Shown in pieces: positions 1 to 11,150 of a stretch of 64,000 bases of DNA. The stretch lies in NCBI GenBank assembly GCA_022825135.1, contig JAJDYN010000028.1, positions 1 through 64,000 on the forward strand, read 5' to 3'. The stretch's first letter is position 1. Every line of letters starts with the position of its first letter. The notes beneath the pieces are model-generated. The model was given only the letters and a program-made list of their open reading frames with translations, searched no databases and was not told the origin of the DNA. Origin of the DNA: Gemmatimonadota bacterium. GTDB taxonomy: Bacteria; Gemmatimonadota; Gemmatimonadetes; Longimicrobiales; Gaopeijiaceae. Made by a program: the position numbers and the translations under genes.

Positions 1-1
1 C

Positions 2-2308
<2,307 letters not shown>

Positions 2309-2454
2309 CGGCGGTTCCGATTTCGACCCAAGCACCCTTTTGTCGCTCATCGAATAGCGGTCCCCGAAGGATCGAGTGGAGAGACGACGCAACGGAGAGT
2401 TGGCGGGGGTGTGGAACTAATGCGCTGGACCCCGATTGAGACATGGGAGGCGAG

Positions 2455-3078
2455 ATGCCCGAATCAAGTGACCGCTCAGACCGCGCCAAGTATGCCGCGT
2501 GCATGGAAGAGATCAAGAAGCGGACGCTGGTAGTTGACGCCTTTCTCAATGGGTCCCGCAACGCCTTGTACCTTAAGACTACCGTCGAGTCCGTTTACTT
2601 GCAGCTTCGCAAGATCCTGGAACTGATCGCCATGGCTTCGATGTCGGCGAGCACCGAGTACATGGAGCGGTACGAGGGGTTTCGGCGTCACTGGAATGGC
2701 AAGCGTATCCTTGAGTACTTGGAGAACGTCAACCCAGACTTCTACCCCAAACCCACGAGGCAGGTAGTGGACCCGGCAACCGGAAACGTGGTCGAGGTCG
2801 TGGATGTCGAATCTGGCTTTCTGACCAAGGAAGAATACGGACAGCTTTACGACATTTGCGGCGATCTGCTCCACGCCGAAAACCCATATGCCCAAGATAG
2901 GCAGAACATTGAAATGCGGTTGCAGGAAGCGCCTGGATGGAAAAACAAGATCGTGACCCTGCTCAACCATCATCAGGTGCAGCTTGCGGATAGCGGGAAG
3001 CAGATTTGGGTGCTCATGCGGGCGAAGTCGGACGGCAACGTGCACGTCTGGGACTGCGAAGCCGTGGAGGTCGAATGA
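2455..3078 (+). CDS. Hypothetical protein in a cassette after hsdR, possibly HEPN-like
   Basis: I do not recognise this 207-residue protein with certainty. I chose ATG 2455 because GGGAGG at 2445-2450 sits just upstream; an ATG at 2443 is in frame but lies inside that ribosome-binding sequence. The protein is charged and looks mostly helical. Its centre has a helix with QLRKILELIA and a later CGDLLHAENPY segment. This pattern recalls HEPN-type helical bundles with a conserved Arg and a distant His, but that is a weak inference. There is no signal peptide or membrane segment. Base composition is noticeably lower in GC than the neighbours, suggesting transfer. The stop overlaps the start of the next gene (ATGA at 3075-3078), so the two genes are probably co-translated. 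Position after hsdR suggests an accessory of a defence locus. Confidence 0.6.
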   Translation: MPESSDRSDRAKYAACMEEIKKRTLVVDAFLNGSRNALYLKTTVESVYLQLRKILELIAMASMSASTEYMERYEGFRRHWNGKRILEYLENVNPDFYPKPTRQVVDPATGNVVEVVDVESGFLTKEEYGQLYDICGDLLHAENPYAQDRQNIEMRLQEAPGWKNKIVTLLNHHQVQLADSGKQIWVLMRAKSDGNVHVWDCEAVEVE

Positions 3079-3350
3079 GCGGTGAGTCGTGGACGATCAT
3101 TTCATGTACGATCGCGCTTGCCGCCGCGTTTCTTGGCGTCCACTTCGCCTACCTCGTGCCGACCCTACAGGACATTAGGCGCCATGCACAGGACATCCAA
3201 GGTGAGCTTATGCAGCTCAGAGAGCGCGTAACGCGGCTGGAAACACAGCTGGAGTTCTGCGGCTCGACGCCGACACCGGAGAGTTGGATTCCTGGCATAC
3301 CAGATGAACCACCGACCCGCAAGATCGGCTTCACGCCGGAAGAGGAATGA
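3075..3350 (+). CDS. Small membrane-anchored coiled-coil protein
   Basis: This 91-residue protein begins at the ATG that overlaps the stop of the upstream gene by four bases (ATGA), the best start on coupling grounds. Residues about 6-28 form one hydrophobic segment (IISCTIALAAAFLGVHFAYL) without a signal-peptidase site. A heptad-like stretch follows (LQDIRRHAQDIQGELMQLRERV), then a proline-rich tail. The layout is a single membrane anchor with a short cytoplasmic or periplasmic coiled coil. The family is unknown to me. It forms a two-gene unit with the upstream hypothetical protein and, by position, may belong to the hsdR locus. A membrane partner for a soluble sensor or effector is a possible role, but nothing in the sequence proves it. 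Confidence 0.6.
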   Translation: MSGESWTIISCTIALAAAFLGVHFAYLVPTLQDIRRHAQDIQGELMQLRERVTRLETQLEFCGSTPTPESWIPGIPDEPPTRKIGFTPEEE

Positions 3351-3529
3351 CGGACACTCAGTCCGCTGGGCTGCGTACTTGGGGCGGGCTCTCAAGAGCG
3401 GACGGTAGGGACGGTTTAGGGAGGAGCATTCCCGCCATCCATCCCGGTTTTCCCGCCTTAGCGGCAGGGTCCAGCAAGATCTAGTACAACGGCAGGAAGC
3501 GCAGATCGTGCAGCCCTGATTGAACTTAC

Positions 3530-3796
3530 GTGATCTCCTGCCGTGATTCGCCCCTCCGGACTTCCGCCTACGCGGCCGAATCCGGGGCTGACCAGCGCAC
3601 CCTTGCCGACCTCTCCGAGGAGCTGTCGGCCGTCCGGACGGCGACGCTCCTGCTGCTGCGGAGCCTTCCGGAGGACGCGTGGAATCGGCGCGGCGTCGCG
3701 AGCGGCTGCGAGTTCACGGTCAGAAGTCTGGCCTGGATCATCGCCGGACACTCGCGTCATCACCGGCAGGTGCTGATGGAGCGCTATCTGGCGTAA
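3530..3796 (+). pseudogene. DinB-superfamily C-terminal remnant
   Basis: The 88-residue frame starts at a GTG directly after an in-frame stop at 3521. From about residue 24 it resembles the last third of DinB/YfiT-like four-helix proteins: LSEELSAVRTATLLLLRSLP, then EDAWNRRG, then an IIAGHSRHHRQVL helix carrying the His residues that usually help bind the metal. Family members normally have 150-190 residues, so the first two helices are missing and no upstream sequence supplies them. I read it as a decayed fragment, although a short expressed protein cannot be excluded. It sits between the hsdR cassette and the convergent propeller gene, a plausible junction of acquired and resident DNA. Confidence 0.5.
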
Positions 3797-3803
3797 CTCG
3801 GCG

Positions 3804-6800
3804 CTACCCGGCCTCCCGCGCCTCCGTCGTCAGCGTCTCCAGCATCTCCATGTAGAACTCCCGTTGCGACTGCTGGTCCTGCGTCAGCGGGGCGACCACG
3901 CCTTCCACCGCCCCGGTCAGGCGGGCGAGGCGGCTGGCCAGCTCGCCGAATTCGCGGCGCAGATCGCGCAGCTTGGCGGCGCGGGGGCCGGCGTCGTCCT
4001 CGGCGATGCCCTCCAGCGCCTCCTCGATGCGCGACCCCTCGGCGGCCACCTGGGCTCTCGCCGCGGCCAGCTCCAGCAAAGTGGCTGTCCAGGCTGCCCT
4101 TACGTCGACCGGCGCATCGATTCGCGGATCCTCCCGCACCGGAAAACGTTGCGCGGACTCCGCCCCCGCAGCCTGCAGGCGCGCGGTGTAAGTGCCGGGC
4201 ACGACCAGCGGGCCCCGCCCGGCCTCCACATCGTGGCGCATGGCCCACACCACGCGGTTCATCCCCTGCCCCGTAGTCCCCTCCACCGTCGCGACCAGGG
4301 CGCCGCCTTCGTCTTCGATGGCAATGTTCACCGTCCCGTCCGCCGCCTCCTCGGCAAGCCAGTAGTCGAGGATGGCGCCGTTGGGTGGATTCTCGCCCTG
4401 GTAGTGCACGTCGCCGGCGTGGGCGGCTCCGCCCGCGCGCCGGATCTGGGTGGCGGGCTCGATGGTGAACAGGTGGGCCGGGCCGGCCATGACGTCGGGT
4501 GTCAGTTCCTGCAGCGCGTTGATCTGGTCGAGGATCCAGATTCCGCGCCCGTGGGTTCCGAGCACCAGGTCGTTGTCGCGCGGATGAATCACGAGGTCGT
4601 TGAACGGGAGCGTCGGCATGCCGCTCCGCAGTTCGGTCCAGTGTTCCCCGCCGTCCATCGTGTAGAAGAGGCCGATCTCGGCGCCGACGAAAAGCACCGA
4701 GGGATTGCGCGGGTCCTCGCGCACCGTCCGCAGCACGCGCTCGGCGGGCAGATCGCCGGTAATCGAAACCCAGGTCTCGCCGTAGTCGTCGGAGCGGTAC
4801 AGGTAGTTGGCGTAGTCGTCGTTGCGGTAGTTGTTCCAGACCGCGTAGACGCGCGCTTCGTCGTGCCGGGAGGGCTCGATTCCGTTCACCCACGCCCCGG
4901 GAGGAAGGCCGGGAAAGTCGGGGAGGACGGAGGGCTCGTCCGAGTCCGACACGTCGCGGGCCGCCACATCGGTCCAGCGCTCGCCGCCGTCGCGCGAGAC
5001 GTGCAGGCGGCCATCGGCCGTGCCGGCGTAGATGAGCCCCTGCCTGAGCGGGCTCTCCGCGACGGCCGAGATGGTGGGATAGTAGGGGACGCCGTCGTCC
5101 AGCGAGGGCGTGAGGTCGTCGGGCATCTGCCCCATGACCGGCAGCGTGCGCCGGTCCACGCCGGTGGTGAGGTCGCCCAGCGCCTGCCACGAATCGCCCT
5201 GGTCGGTGGTCTTCCACATGGTCCGGGTCCCCGCGTACAGGGTGGACCCGTCGTGGGGCGAGATGATGAAGGGACCGTCCCAGTTCGCGGGCTCCATGGC
5301 GTTGCCGAGGCGCTGTTGCTCGAACGTGCCCACCTCCCTCCAGGTCTCCCAGTTGCGCCGGCCCGCGATGTTGCCCTCGGGATTGCCTGGCCGGATGCTG
5401 GTTCGCTGCCCGCTCCGAATATCGAGCCGTGATAGTCCCAAATATTGTGACTCTGTATATATGATATAGTTGTTGGTCGTATCCGGTATATTCACAAAGC
5501 CGTCGCCGCCTCCGAGGCGGGTCCAGTCGCTGTTGACGATCCCCTCCGTGCGGTACGTCTCGCTGGGCCCCATCCACGAACCGTTGTCCTGAAGGCCTCC
5601 GTAGACGTTGTAGGGCTCCGCCATGTCTACCTGGACCCGGTAGTACTGGCTCACCGGCAGGTCGGAAATGTAGAGCCAGTTCAGGCCGCGATCATAGGAG
5701 ATCCCGAGCCCGCCGTCGTCGGCCTTCATCACGTGGCGCGAGTCGTCGGGGTTCACCCAGACCAGGCGGTCGTCGCCGTGCAGGCTCTGGGGCGGCACGG
5801 TGAAGGTGCGCCCGCCGTCGTCGGAGAAGGAGTAGCTGTTCACCATGTAGATGCGCTGGTCGTCGCTCGGGTCGACCAGGATCTGGCTCGCGTACATGGG
5901 CCGGGGATTCCAGTCGCTCATGAACTCCCAGGTCTCGCCGCGGTCCTCGGATCGGTAGATGCCGGCGCGCCGCTCGGTGTAGGCGGTGGAGGCGTTGTAT
6001 CGGTAGCCCTGCTCGACGCTCACGTAGACGATGCGCGGGTCGCTCCGGTAGATGGAGATGCCGATGCGTCCCAGGATTCCATCCGGAAGCCCGCGGGCGA
6101 TCCCCGGGCCGGACAGCCGATCCCAGGTGTCGCCGCCGTCGGCGCTCCGGTACAGCGCGCTCCCCGGGCCGCCGCCGTGGAACCCCCAGGGACGGCGGCG
6201 GCGCTGGTAGGTTGCGGCGTAGACGATGCCCGGGTCCTCCGGGTCGAGCGCCACGTCCACCACGCCGGTGTCTTCGTCGACATGGAGGATGCGCTGCCAG
6301 GTGGCGCCCCCGTCGGCGCTCCGGTACAGGCCGCGCTCGTCGTTGGGACCCCACAGGTGGCCCATCGCCGCGACGTAGACGAGATCCGCATCGTCGGGGT
6401 GCAGCGCGATGCGCCCGATGTGCTTGCTGTCGCGAAGCCCCACGTTCGTCCACGTCTCGCCGCCGTCGGTGCTCTTGTACACCCCGTCCCCCCACGAGGA
6501 GCTCTGCCGGTTCGCCCGCTCGCCGGTGCCGACCCAGACGACCGAGGTGTCCCGCTGGTGCAATGCGATCGCCCCCACCGAGTGCGTGCCCTCGTTCTCG
6601 AACACCGGCACCAGAGTGATGCCGTTGTCGGCGGTCTTGTAGACGCCACCGGTCGACGAGGCGACGTAGAACTTGATGGCGTCGGACTCCGCCACCGCCA
6701 GATCCACGATCCGCCCGCTCATGACGGCGGGGCCGATGTTGCGGGGGCGGAGGGCGCCCAGCTGTTCGGTTGTCACCTGGGCAGACAAGGGAGCCACAGC

Positions 6801-6899
6801 CACGATGCCGATGCAGAGACAGGTGAAGCCGAACAGAGAGGCGAGGAGTCGGCGAGGATGTGAGCGGGGGCAGGCAGTCGCCGGGTTCGGATGGATCAT
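3804..6899 (-). CDS. Secreted Asp-box (BNR)/VPS10-like beta-propeller protein
   Basis: This 1031-residue protein has an N-terminal signal peptide (hydrophobic core around residues 17-38, cleavage likely after PLSAQ). Many Asp-box repeats of the form S-x-D-x-G-x-T-W follow, for example KSTDGGETW, RSADGGATW, RSEDRGETW and VSRDGGERW. They form two or more beta-propellers like those of sortilin/VPS10 domains and some secreted glycosidases. The last 200 residues are helical, with a FlgD-Ig-like stretch before them. In GC-rich environmental bacteria such proteins are usually annotated as glycosyl hydrolases, but I see no catalytic site and would not claim activity. No strong ribosome-binding site precedes ATG 6899. 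A patch of rare AT-rich codons near 5430-5490 is discussed under findings. The next gene is divergent. Confidence 0.8.
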   Translation of the reverse strand: MIHPNPATACPRSHPRRLLASLFGFTCLCIGIVAVAPLSAQVTTEQLGALRPRNIGPAVMSGRIVDLAVAESDAIKFYVASSTGGVYKTADNGITLVPVFENEGTHSVGAIALHQRDTSVVWVGTGERANRQSSSWGDGVYKSTDGGETWTNVGLRDSKHIGRIALHPDDADLVYVAAMGHLWGPNDERGLYRSADGGATWQRILHVDEDTGVVDVALDPEDPGIVYAATYQRRRRPWGFHGGGPGSALYRSADGGDTWDRLSGPGIARGLPDGILGRIGISIYRSDPRIVYVSVEQGYRYNASTAYTERRAGIYRSEDRGETWEFMSDWNPRPMYASQILVDPSDDQRIYMVNSYSFSDDGGRTFTVPPQSLHGDDRLVWVNPDDSRHVMKADDGGLGISYDRGLNWLYISDLPVSQYYRVQVDMAEPYNVYGGLQDNGSWMGPSETYRTEGIVNSDWTRLGGGDGFVNIPDTTNNYIIYTESQYLGLSRLDIRSGQRTSIRPGNPEGNIAGRRNWETWREVGTFEQQRLGNAMEPANWDGPFIISPHDGSTLYAGTRTMWKTTDQGDSWQALGDLTTGVDRRTLPVMGQMPDDLTPSLDDGVPYYPTISAVAESPLRQGLIYAGTADGRLHVSRDGGERWTDVAARDVSDSDEPSVLPDFPGLPPGAWVNGIEPSRHDEARVYAVWNNYRNDDYANYLYRSDDYGETWVSITGDLPAERVLRTVREDPRNPSVLFVGAEIGLFYTMDGGEHWTELRSGMPTLPFNDLVIHPRDNDLVLGTHGRGIWILDQINALQELTPDVMAGPAHLFTIEPATQIRRAGGAAHAGDVHYQGENPPNGAILDYWLAEEAADGTVNIAIEDEGGALVATVEGTTGQGMNRVVWAMRHDVEAGRGPLVVPGTYTARLQAAGAESAQRFPVREDPRIDAPVDVRAAWTATLLELAAARAQVAAEGSRIEEALEGIAEDDAGPRAAKLRDLRREFGELASRLARLTGAVEGVVAPLTQDQQSQREFYMEMLETLTTEAREAG

Positions 6900-7116
6900 C
6901 GAGCGGTCCGTGGCCAGGGGGATGCAACTTCGGGACGATCCTCAACTTCGGCTTCGGCGCGGAGGCGATCAACCTCCCTCCATCAAACCGTGCGGGTGCA
7001 CGAACGCCGGGTGCCGGTGTACCAGGTCCCATCGCCATGGAGTGCAAGTCAGACGCTTTCCGCTGGCATACGCACTCGTCTCGCGGGATCCACCGACAGA
7101 CCTGATCGGAGCGCAA

Positions 7117-7803
7117 GTGAAACAACTCACTTTGATCCTTTTCGCCGTGCTTTCATTCCTCCCGCACGCGCAACCCGCACGCGCACTACAGCAGAACATC
7201 GCCCTCGGCGCGCATTTGGGGACGCTTGGCATGGGCGCCGATGTCGGGGTTGCCGTCAACGAGACCTTTGGGCTTCGAGGTGGAGTCGGTCTTTACGGAT
7301 TCGGCCTGGACCTGACCGGCAGGTTCGGGCTCGCCGACAACCGTACGGCCGAACTGTCCCTGCCGAGCGCAATGGTCACGATCGGCGCAGAGGCCTCGTC
7401 TGGCGCTCTGCGCGCCGGAGCGGGCCTGTTGATCCGGGCGGGCGACCCCGTCTACGAGATCACCTACGGGAACGGGGCCTCGATTGACATCGGCGGGAGC
7501 TACTATACGCAGCCTGAGGTTCGCACGCTGGCGACGACGCTGGTCTCCGGATCAGTCGCGCCCTACGCGCTGCTCGGCTATGGGTCGCACCTGTCGCGAG
7601 GGCTTCGCTTCGTGGTGGACGCTGGCGGCGCCTTTCCACTGGACGCGGGATTCGAGATGTCAGCGACGGGGGATCCGGCGGTGCTCGGCTCGGCCCGTTT
7701 CCAGACCGACCTCGAGACCGAGAGACGGGACGCCGAGGACGACGCCGGCGGGTGGCTCAGCTTCTGGCCGATCGTGAGCGTGGGACTGCGCTACGGGCTT
7801 TAG
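7117..7803 (+). CDS. Small outer-membrane beta-barrel protein
   Basis: I chose the GTG at 7117 because GGAG lies about five bases upstream and translation from it gives a typical signal peptide (KQLTLILFAVLSFLPHAQPARA). The mature part, about 205 residues, alternates hydrophobic and polar residues with many glycines and aromatics (GLRGGVGLYGFGLDLTGRFG, YALLGYGSHLSRGLRF) and ends in VGLRYGL, as in eight- to ten-stranded outer-membrane barrels of the OmpA/OmpW size class. No enzymatic motif is seen. Its stop codon directly abuts the stop of the convergent mobA gene, with no base between them. The role is unknown; a structural or small-porin role is the simplest guess. Confidence 0.65.
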   Translation: MKQLTLILFAVLSFLPHAQPARALQQNIALGAHLGTLGMGADVGVAVNETFGLRGGVGLYGFGLDLTGRFGLADNRTAELSLPSAMVTIGAEASSGALRAGAGLLIRAGDPVYEITYGNGASIDIGGSYYTQPEVRTLATTLVSGSVAPYALLGYGSHLSRGLRFVVDAGGAFPLDAGFEMSATGDPAVLGSARFQTDLETERRDAEDDAGGWLSFWPIVSVGLRYGL

Positions 7804-8469
7804 TCAGGCCCGGGCCTGGTCTGGGCCACCGCGCGCGCCCAGCAGCCGGGCCGCGCGGTCGCGGTCGGCAGGCGTGTTCACGTTGAGGAAGGCGTGCTCC
7901 GAACCCGTGATGGATGCGAACTGCTCGGGGGCCACCACGACCGGGGCGTGCGCGCGCACGAACTCCCCCATGCCGAACCGGCCCGCTGACAGCCACTCCT
8001 CCGCGGCGGCCGCGAGGCTCACCGGATAACAGGCGCAGAGCGGCTCGATGCCGAGCGGGCCGGGGCTGGCCGGCACGGTCGGGCGCGCTGCGTCGAAACC
8101 GGCGGCAAGGCGCGTCACCAGGGCGGGCGGCACCAGGGGCAGATCGCACCCGAGCAGGAAGACCCGCGCGTCCCCCCGCTCCCGCGCCCACACGAGCGCC
8201 GCGTGCAGCCCACCGAGCGGGCCGGCGCCTGGCGTAAGGTCGGGGCGGACGGACACGGCCGCGGAGAGAGGGCCGGCCGGCAGATCATCCGCCCGGTTGG
8301 CGATCACCCCGGTCTCCAGACCAGCGGCGTGCAGGATGGCCAGGGCGCGCTCCAGCAACGTCAGCCCCGCCAGCCGCGCCCGCGCCTTGGGGCTCCCGTA
8401 GCGGCGGCTTTGTCCCCCCGCCAGCACCACCCCGAAGAGCCGGGGGCGCGGCCGCTCCGCTCCGCTCAA
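7804..8469 (-). CDS. mobA: Molybdenum cofactor guanylyltransferase MobA
   Basis: This 221-residue enzyme transfers GMP from GTP to molybdopterin to make the guanine dinucleotide cofactor used by enzymes such as formate dehydrogenase. The nucleotide-binding signature VVLAGGQSRRYGSPKA is at residues about 14-29, with the usual second Arg-Gly-Lys pattern slightly altered (RRYGSPKA for RMGxDKA). LLGCDLPLV and the C-terminal LNVNTPAD match the family. It lies 52 bases downstream of fdhD on the same strand, so the pair is probably co-transcribed and serves maturation of a molybdenum-dependent dehydrogenase encoded elsewhere. The product is cytoplasmic. Confidence 0.9.
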   Translation of the reverse strand: MSGAERPRPRLFGVVLAGGQSRRYGSPKARARLAGLTLLERALAILHAAGLETGVIANRADDLPAGPLSAAVSVRPDLTPGAGPLGGLHAALVWARERGDARVFLLGCDLPLVPPALVTRLAAGFDAARPTVPASPGPLGIEPLCACYPVSLAAAAEEWLSAGRFGMGEFVRAHAPVVVAPEQFASITGSEHAFLNVNTPADRDRAARLLGARGGPDQARA

Positions 8470-8521
8470 CGCCGCGCCGGAAGGTCCGCCATTGCCCGCA
8501 GGTTGTCGGCGCCCACGCCGC

Positions 8522-9370
8522 TCAGGTGCGCACCCGCGCGCGCCCCGCGTACACGTTGAAGCCGGTCGCGCGCGTGAACCCCACCAGGGTGACGTTGAAG
8601 CGCCGCGCCAACTCCACCGCGAGCGACGAGGGCGCGCCCACCGCCGCCACCACCGGCACCCCGGCCATCGTGGCCTTCTGCAGGAGCTCGAAGGACGTCC
8701 GCCCGCTCACGAGCACGATGCGATCCGCGAGCGGGAGCCGCCCGGCCAGGAATTCCCGCCCGATCAGCTTGTCCAGCGCGTTGTGCCGACCCACGTCCTC
8801 GCGCAGCCCGAGCAGCTGCCCCTCCACGTCGAACAGCCCGGACGCGTGGATGCCTCCGGTCTTCTCGAACACCGGCTGCGCCGCGCGCAGGGCATCCGGC
8901 AGGCCCTTGAGCACATCCGCCCGCACCGACAGCGTGCCGTCCGCAACCGGCGCGCACCCCTGCACCTCGATGGCGTCGAGCGAAGCCTTGCCGCACACGC
9001 CACAACTGGAGGTCATGTAGAAGTTGCGGTTCAGGAGGCCCGGATCGAAGGAAGCGTCGGGCGCCAGCCGCACCTCGAGCAGGTTGTACTCCTGCTGCTC
9101 GTCACCCGTGCAGTAGGAAATCTCATGAACGTCACGCCGGTCCCACACCAGCCCCTCGGCGAAGAGGAAACCGGCCGCGAGCTCGAAGTCGTCGCCGGGC
9201 GTGCGCATGGTGACCGACACGCTGCGCGTCTTCCATCCGTCCCCGTCCGCGAAGCGCACGCGGATCTCGAGGGGTTCCTCGACGGCCACGACATCCTGGC
9301 GCGTGATGTGGTCCCGGTCGCGCAGACGGGTGACCCTGAGGCGCGTGATTCGGCGGCGCGGAATGATCAT
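8522..9370 (-). CDS. fdhD: Formate dehydrogenase accessory sulfurtransferase FdhD
   Basis: FdhD carries sulfur from the IscS desulfurase to the molybdenum cofactor of formate dehydrogenase. The 282-residue product has the full family length and keeps the C-x-x-C sulfur-carrier motif as SSCGVCG (Cys123 and Cys126). It also keeps TGGIHASGLFD, REDVGRHNALDKLIG and the VSGRTSFELLQKA segment that follow in the family. The start ATG at 9370 gives MIIPRRR. The next gene downstream is mobA, consistent with a small molybdoenzyme-maturation operon. No formate dehydrogenase subunit is in the window, so the client is elsewhere. The Cys pair and flanking motifs make the call firm. Confidence 0.95.
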   Translation of the reverse strand: MIIPRRRITRLRVTRLRDRDHITRQDVVAVEEPLEIRVRFADGDGWKTRSVSVTMRTPGDDFELAAGFLFAEGLVWDRRDVHEISYCTGDEQQEYNLLEVRLAPDASFDPGLLNRNFYMTSSCGVCGKASLDAIEVQGCAPVADGTLSVRADVLKGLPDALRAAQPVFEKTGGIHASGLFDVEGQLLGLREDVGRHNALDKLIGREFLAGRLPLADRIVLVSGRTSFELLQKATMAGVPVVAAVGAPSSLAVELARRFNVTLVGFTRATGFNVYAGRARVRT

Positions 9371-9584
9371 GGCATAAAGTCAGCCACCCCGATGGCGACG
9401 GTCAAGCAGCCCTGCTCAACGCGCGCGGTACGCGAGCCTCGAGCCGGGGGGCGACTCGGGCGCCGGAGAACTCGCGGCAGGCGCCGGCGCAGGTCCGCGG
9501 CTACGTACTTGCGGGACCCCGGAAAACCCGGGCAAGTTGACAGGTACGATCCGGACCCGCAGTCCCCGAGAAAGGAGCCTCATC

Positions 9585-10664
9585 ATGAAGAATCTGACCA
9601 TATCCTGGCGCGCGGTCGCGCTTCCGGTCCTCATCCTCGCCGCGACGTCGGCGCTGGGCGGCGTGGTGCTCGCCGGGGTGTCCAGCACCACGGACGAAGT
9701 CGCGAGCGCCGCCTCCAGCTTCGTCGCCACCCTGGACTCCGAGCGCCGCGATCGGGCCATGTACCCGCTCGGGGACGCGGAACAGTTCAACTGGCACTTC
9801 GTCCCGAGAGAGCGCAACGGGCTCCCGCTGAAGGCGATGACGCTCGCGCAGCGCACGGCCGCACATCAGCTGCTCAAATCGGCGCTGAGCACCCAGGGGT
9901 ACCTCAAGGCCAACAGCATCATCGAACTCGAACGCGTGCTCGGCGTCATCGAGGAACGCGAGGAGTTTCGCGATCCGGAGGACTACTACTTCACCATCTA
10001 CGGATCCCCCTCGGCCGACGAGCCCTGGGCCTGGCGCTTCGAGGGGCATCATCTCTCGATGAGCTTCTCCTCCCTGGGAGATGAAACCCTGGTCATGGGC
10101 CCCGCCTTCCTGGGAAGCAACCCGCACACGGTCGCCTCCGGCCCCAAGGCCGGGCTGCGCGTGCTCGGCAACGAGGAGGACCTCGCGCGCTCGCTCGTGA
10201 TGATGCTCTCGTCGGGCCAGCGCGGGTCGGCGGTCATCGCCAGCGAAGCCTACGACGACATCATCACCGGTGCCGAGCGCACCGTGGATCTTTCGTACGA
10301 GGGGATCCGCGCCTCGGCGCTCAACGACGCCCAGCGGGCGCAGCTCGACCGGCTCATCGGTGAGTACGTGCACAACATGGACGACGAGTCCGCGAGCCGC
10401 TGGATGGAGCGCATCGCCGCCGGTTCCGACGACGAACTCTACTTTGCCTGGGCGGGCGCGACCGAGGCGGGCGAGGGCCACTACTACCGCGTCCATTCGC
10501 CGGAATTCCTCATCGAGTACGACAACACCCAGGGCAACGCCAACCACGTGCACTCGGTGTGGCGCGACCTGAGGGACGACTTCGGCGGGGACGTGCTGCG
10601 GGCGCACTACGAGCAGGCCCCGCATCACAATGACCACGGGCCGCACGAGCATCCCCACCGGTAA
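9585..10664 (+). CDS. Secreted DUF3500 protein
   Basis: This 359-residue protein starts at ATG 9585 behind a good AAAGGAG site at 9571-9577. Residues about 8-30 form a signal peptide or anchor. The rest resembles DUF3500: an early LDSERRDRAMYPLGD segment, FNWHFVPRERNGLPLKAMT, the FTIYGSPSADEPWAWRFEGHHLSM core and a late GEGHYYRVHSPEFLIEYDN. Several conserved His and acidic residues could bind metal, but the biochemical role of the family is not known to me. The C-terminus is His-rich (HHNDHGPHEHPHR). A strong inverted-repeat element starts about 70 bases after the stop. Confidence 0.85.
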   Translation: MKNLTISWRAVALPVLILAATSALGGVVLAGVSSTTDEVASAASSFVATLDSERRDRAMYPLGDAEQFNWHFVPRERNGLPLKAMTLAQRTAAHQLLKSALSTQGYLKANSIIELERVLGVIEEREEFRDPEDYYFTIYGSPSADEPWAWRFEGHHLSMSFSSLGDETLVMGPAFLGSNPHTVASGPKAGLRVLGNEEDLARSLVMMLSSGQRGSAVIASEAYDDIITGAERTVDLSYEGIRASALNDAQRAQLDRLIGEYVHNMDDESASRWMERIAAGSDDELYFAWAGATEAGEGHYYRVHSPEFLIEYDNTQGNANHVHSVWRDLRDDFGGDVLRAHYEQAPHHNDHGPHEHPHR

Positions 10665-11150
10665 CGGCAGCCGGATCCCGGTGGAGCGCGGGAATCAGAT
10701 CCTTCGGCGCGCGCAGGCTGCGCCAGGAAGCACGGATCCACTACCGGTAGGGGGTAGCCTACTACCGGTAGTGGGTCTGCTTCTGTTAGACCCTCAGGGA
10801 TAGCGAACAAACAGGTAGCGACGAACAGTCCACACTCGTCAAAGTTGAGTCCCCCTGGAACATCGCGGTCGCTGTTCGACGCAACATGCACCGCAGTGCC
10901 CTGACGTTCCGCTATCCACACCTTTACTCAAATGACATGCGGTGCTACCCTTCGCGAGCGCCGCAAACTGCGGCTTCGGCGGACGCTCCCTTCGGGTGAA
11001 GCGCACCGCACGCAGCCACCTCTCCAGGTTTCCGATGCGACTTCCAGGACGTCACCCGTCTCGACACCTCCCGGGATCCGGACGCCGCCCGCGATCATTT
11101 TGGCGAAGGCCGCACCTTCGCGCCGGCGCCGAACCAGGGCATTTACCCTC
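10665..11150 (+). other. 486-bp intergenic region with inverted repeats
   Basis: No convincing gene is seen here. The region holds two tandem palindromes (10738-10774) and a second small inverted repeat, GGGTCT at 10773-10778 with AGACCC at 10788-10793. The frame of the downstream oxygenase stays open upstream to about 10932, but that extension is Arg/Pro-rich and unlike a protein domain, so I treat it as non-coding leader. I could not assign a clear -35/-10 pair for the downstream gene. Confidence 0.5.
10738..10774. promoter_or_regulatory. Tandem CTACCGGTAG palindromes (operator or terminator)
   Basis: A perfect 13-bp inverted repeat (CCACTACCGGTAG at 10738-10750, its complement at 10762-10774) encloses an 11-base spacer. 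Each arm contains the self-complementary decamer CTACCGGTAG, and the two decamer centres are 21 bp apart, two helical turns. Self-palindromic arms at helical spacing suggest paired binding of a dimeric regulator. The same DNA could also form an RNA hairpin terminating the upstream DUF3500 gene; the bases after it (GTCTGCTTCTGTT) are only moderately T-rich. Confidence 0.5.

Noticed and set aside
10625..10921. Minus-strand open frame of 98 codons across the tandem palindromes
   Set aside because: No ribosome-binding site, odd composition, and its most striking part is just the translated repeat; better explained as non-coding.
10932..11150. N-terminal extension of the HxG oxygenase
   Set aside because: The frame is open but the translation is Arg/Pro/Thr-rich with no resemblance to the family, whose fold begins after ATG 11151.
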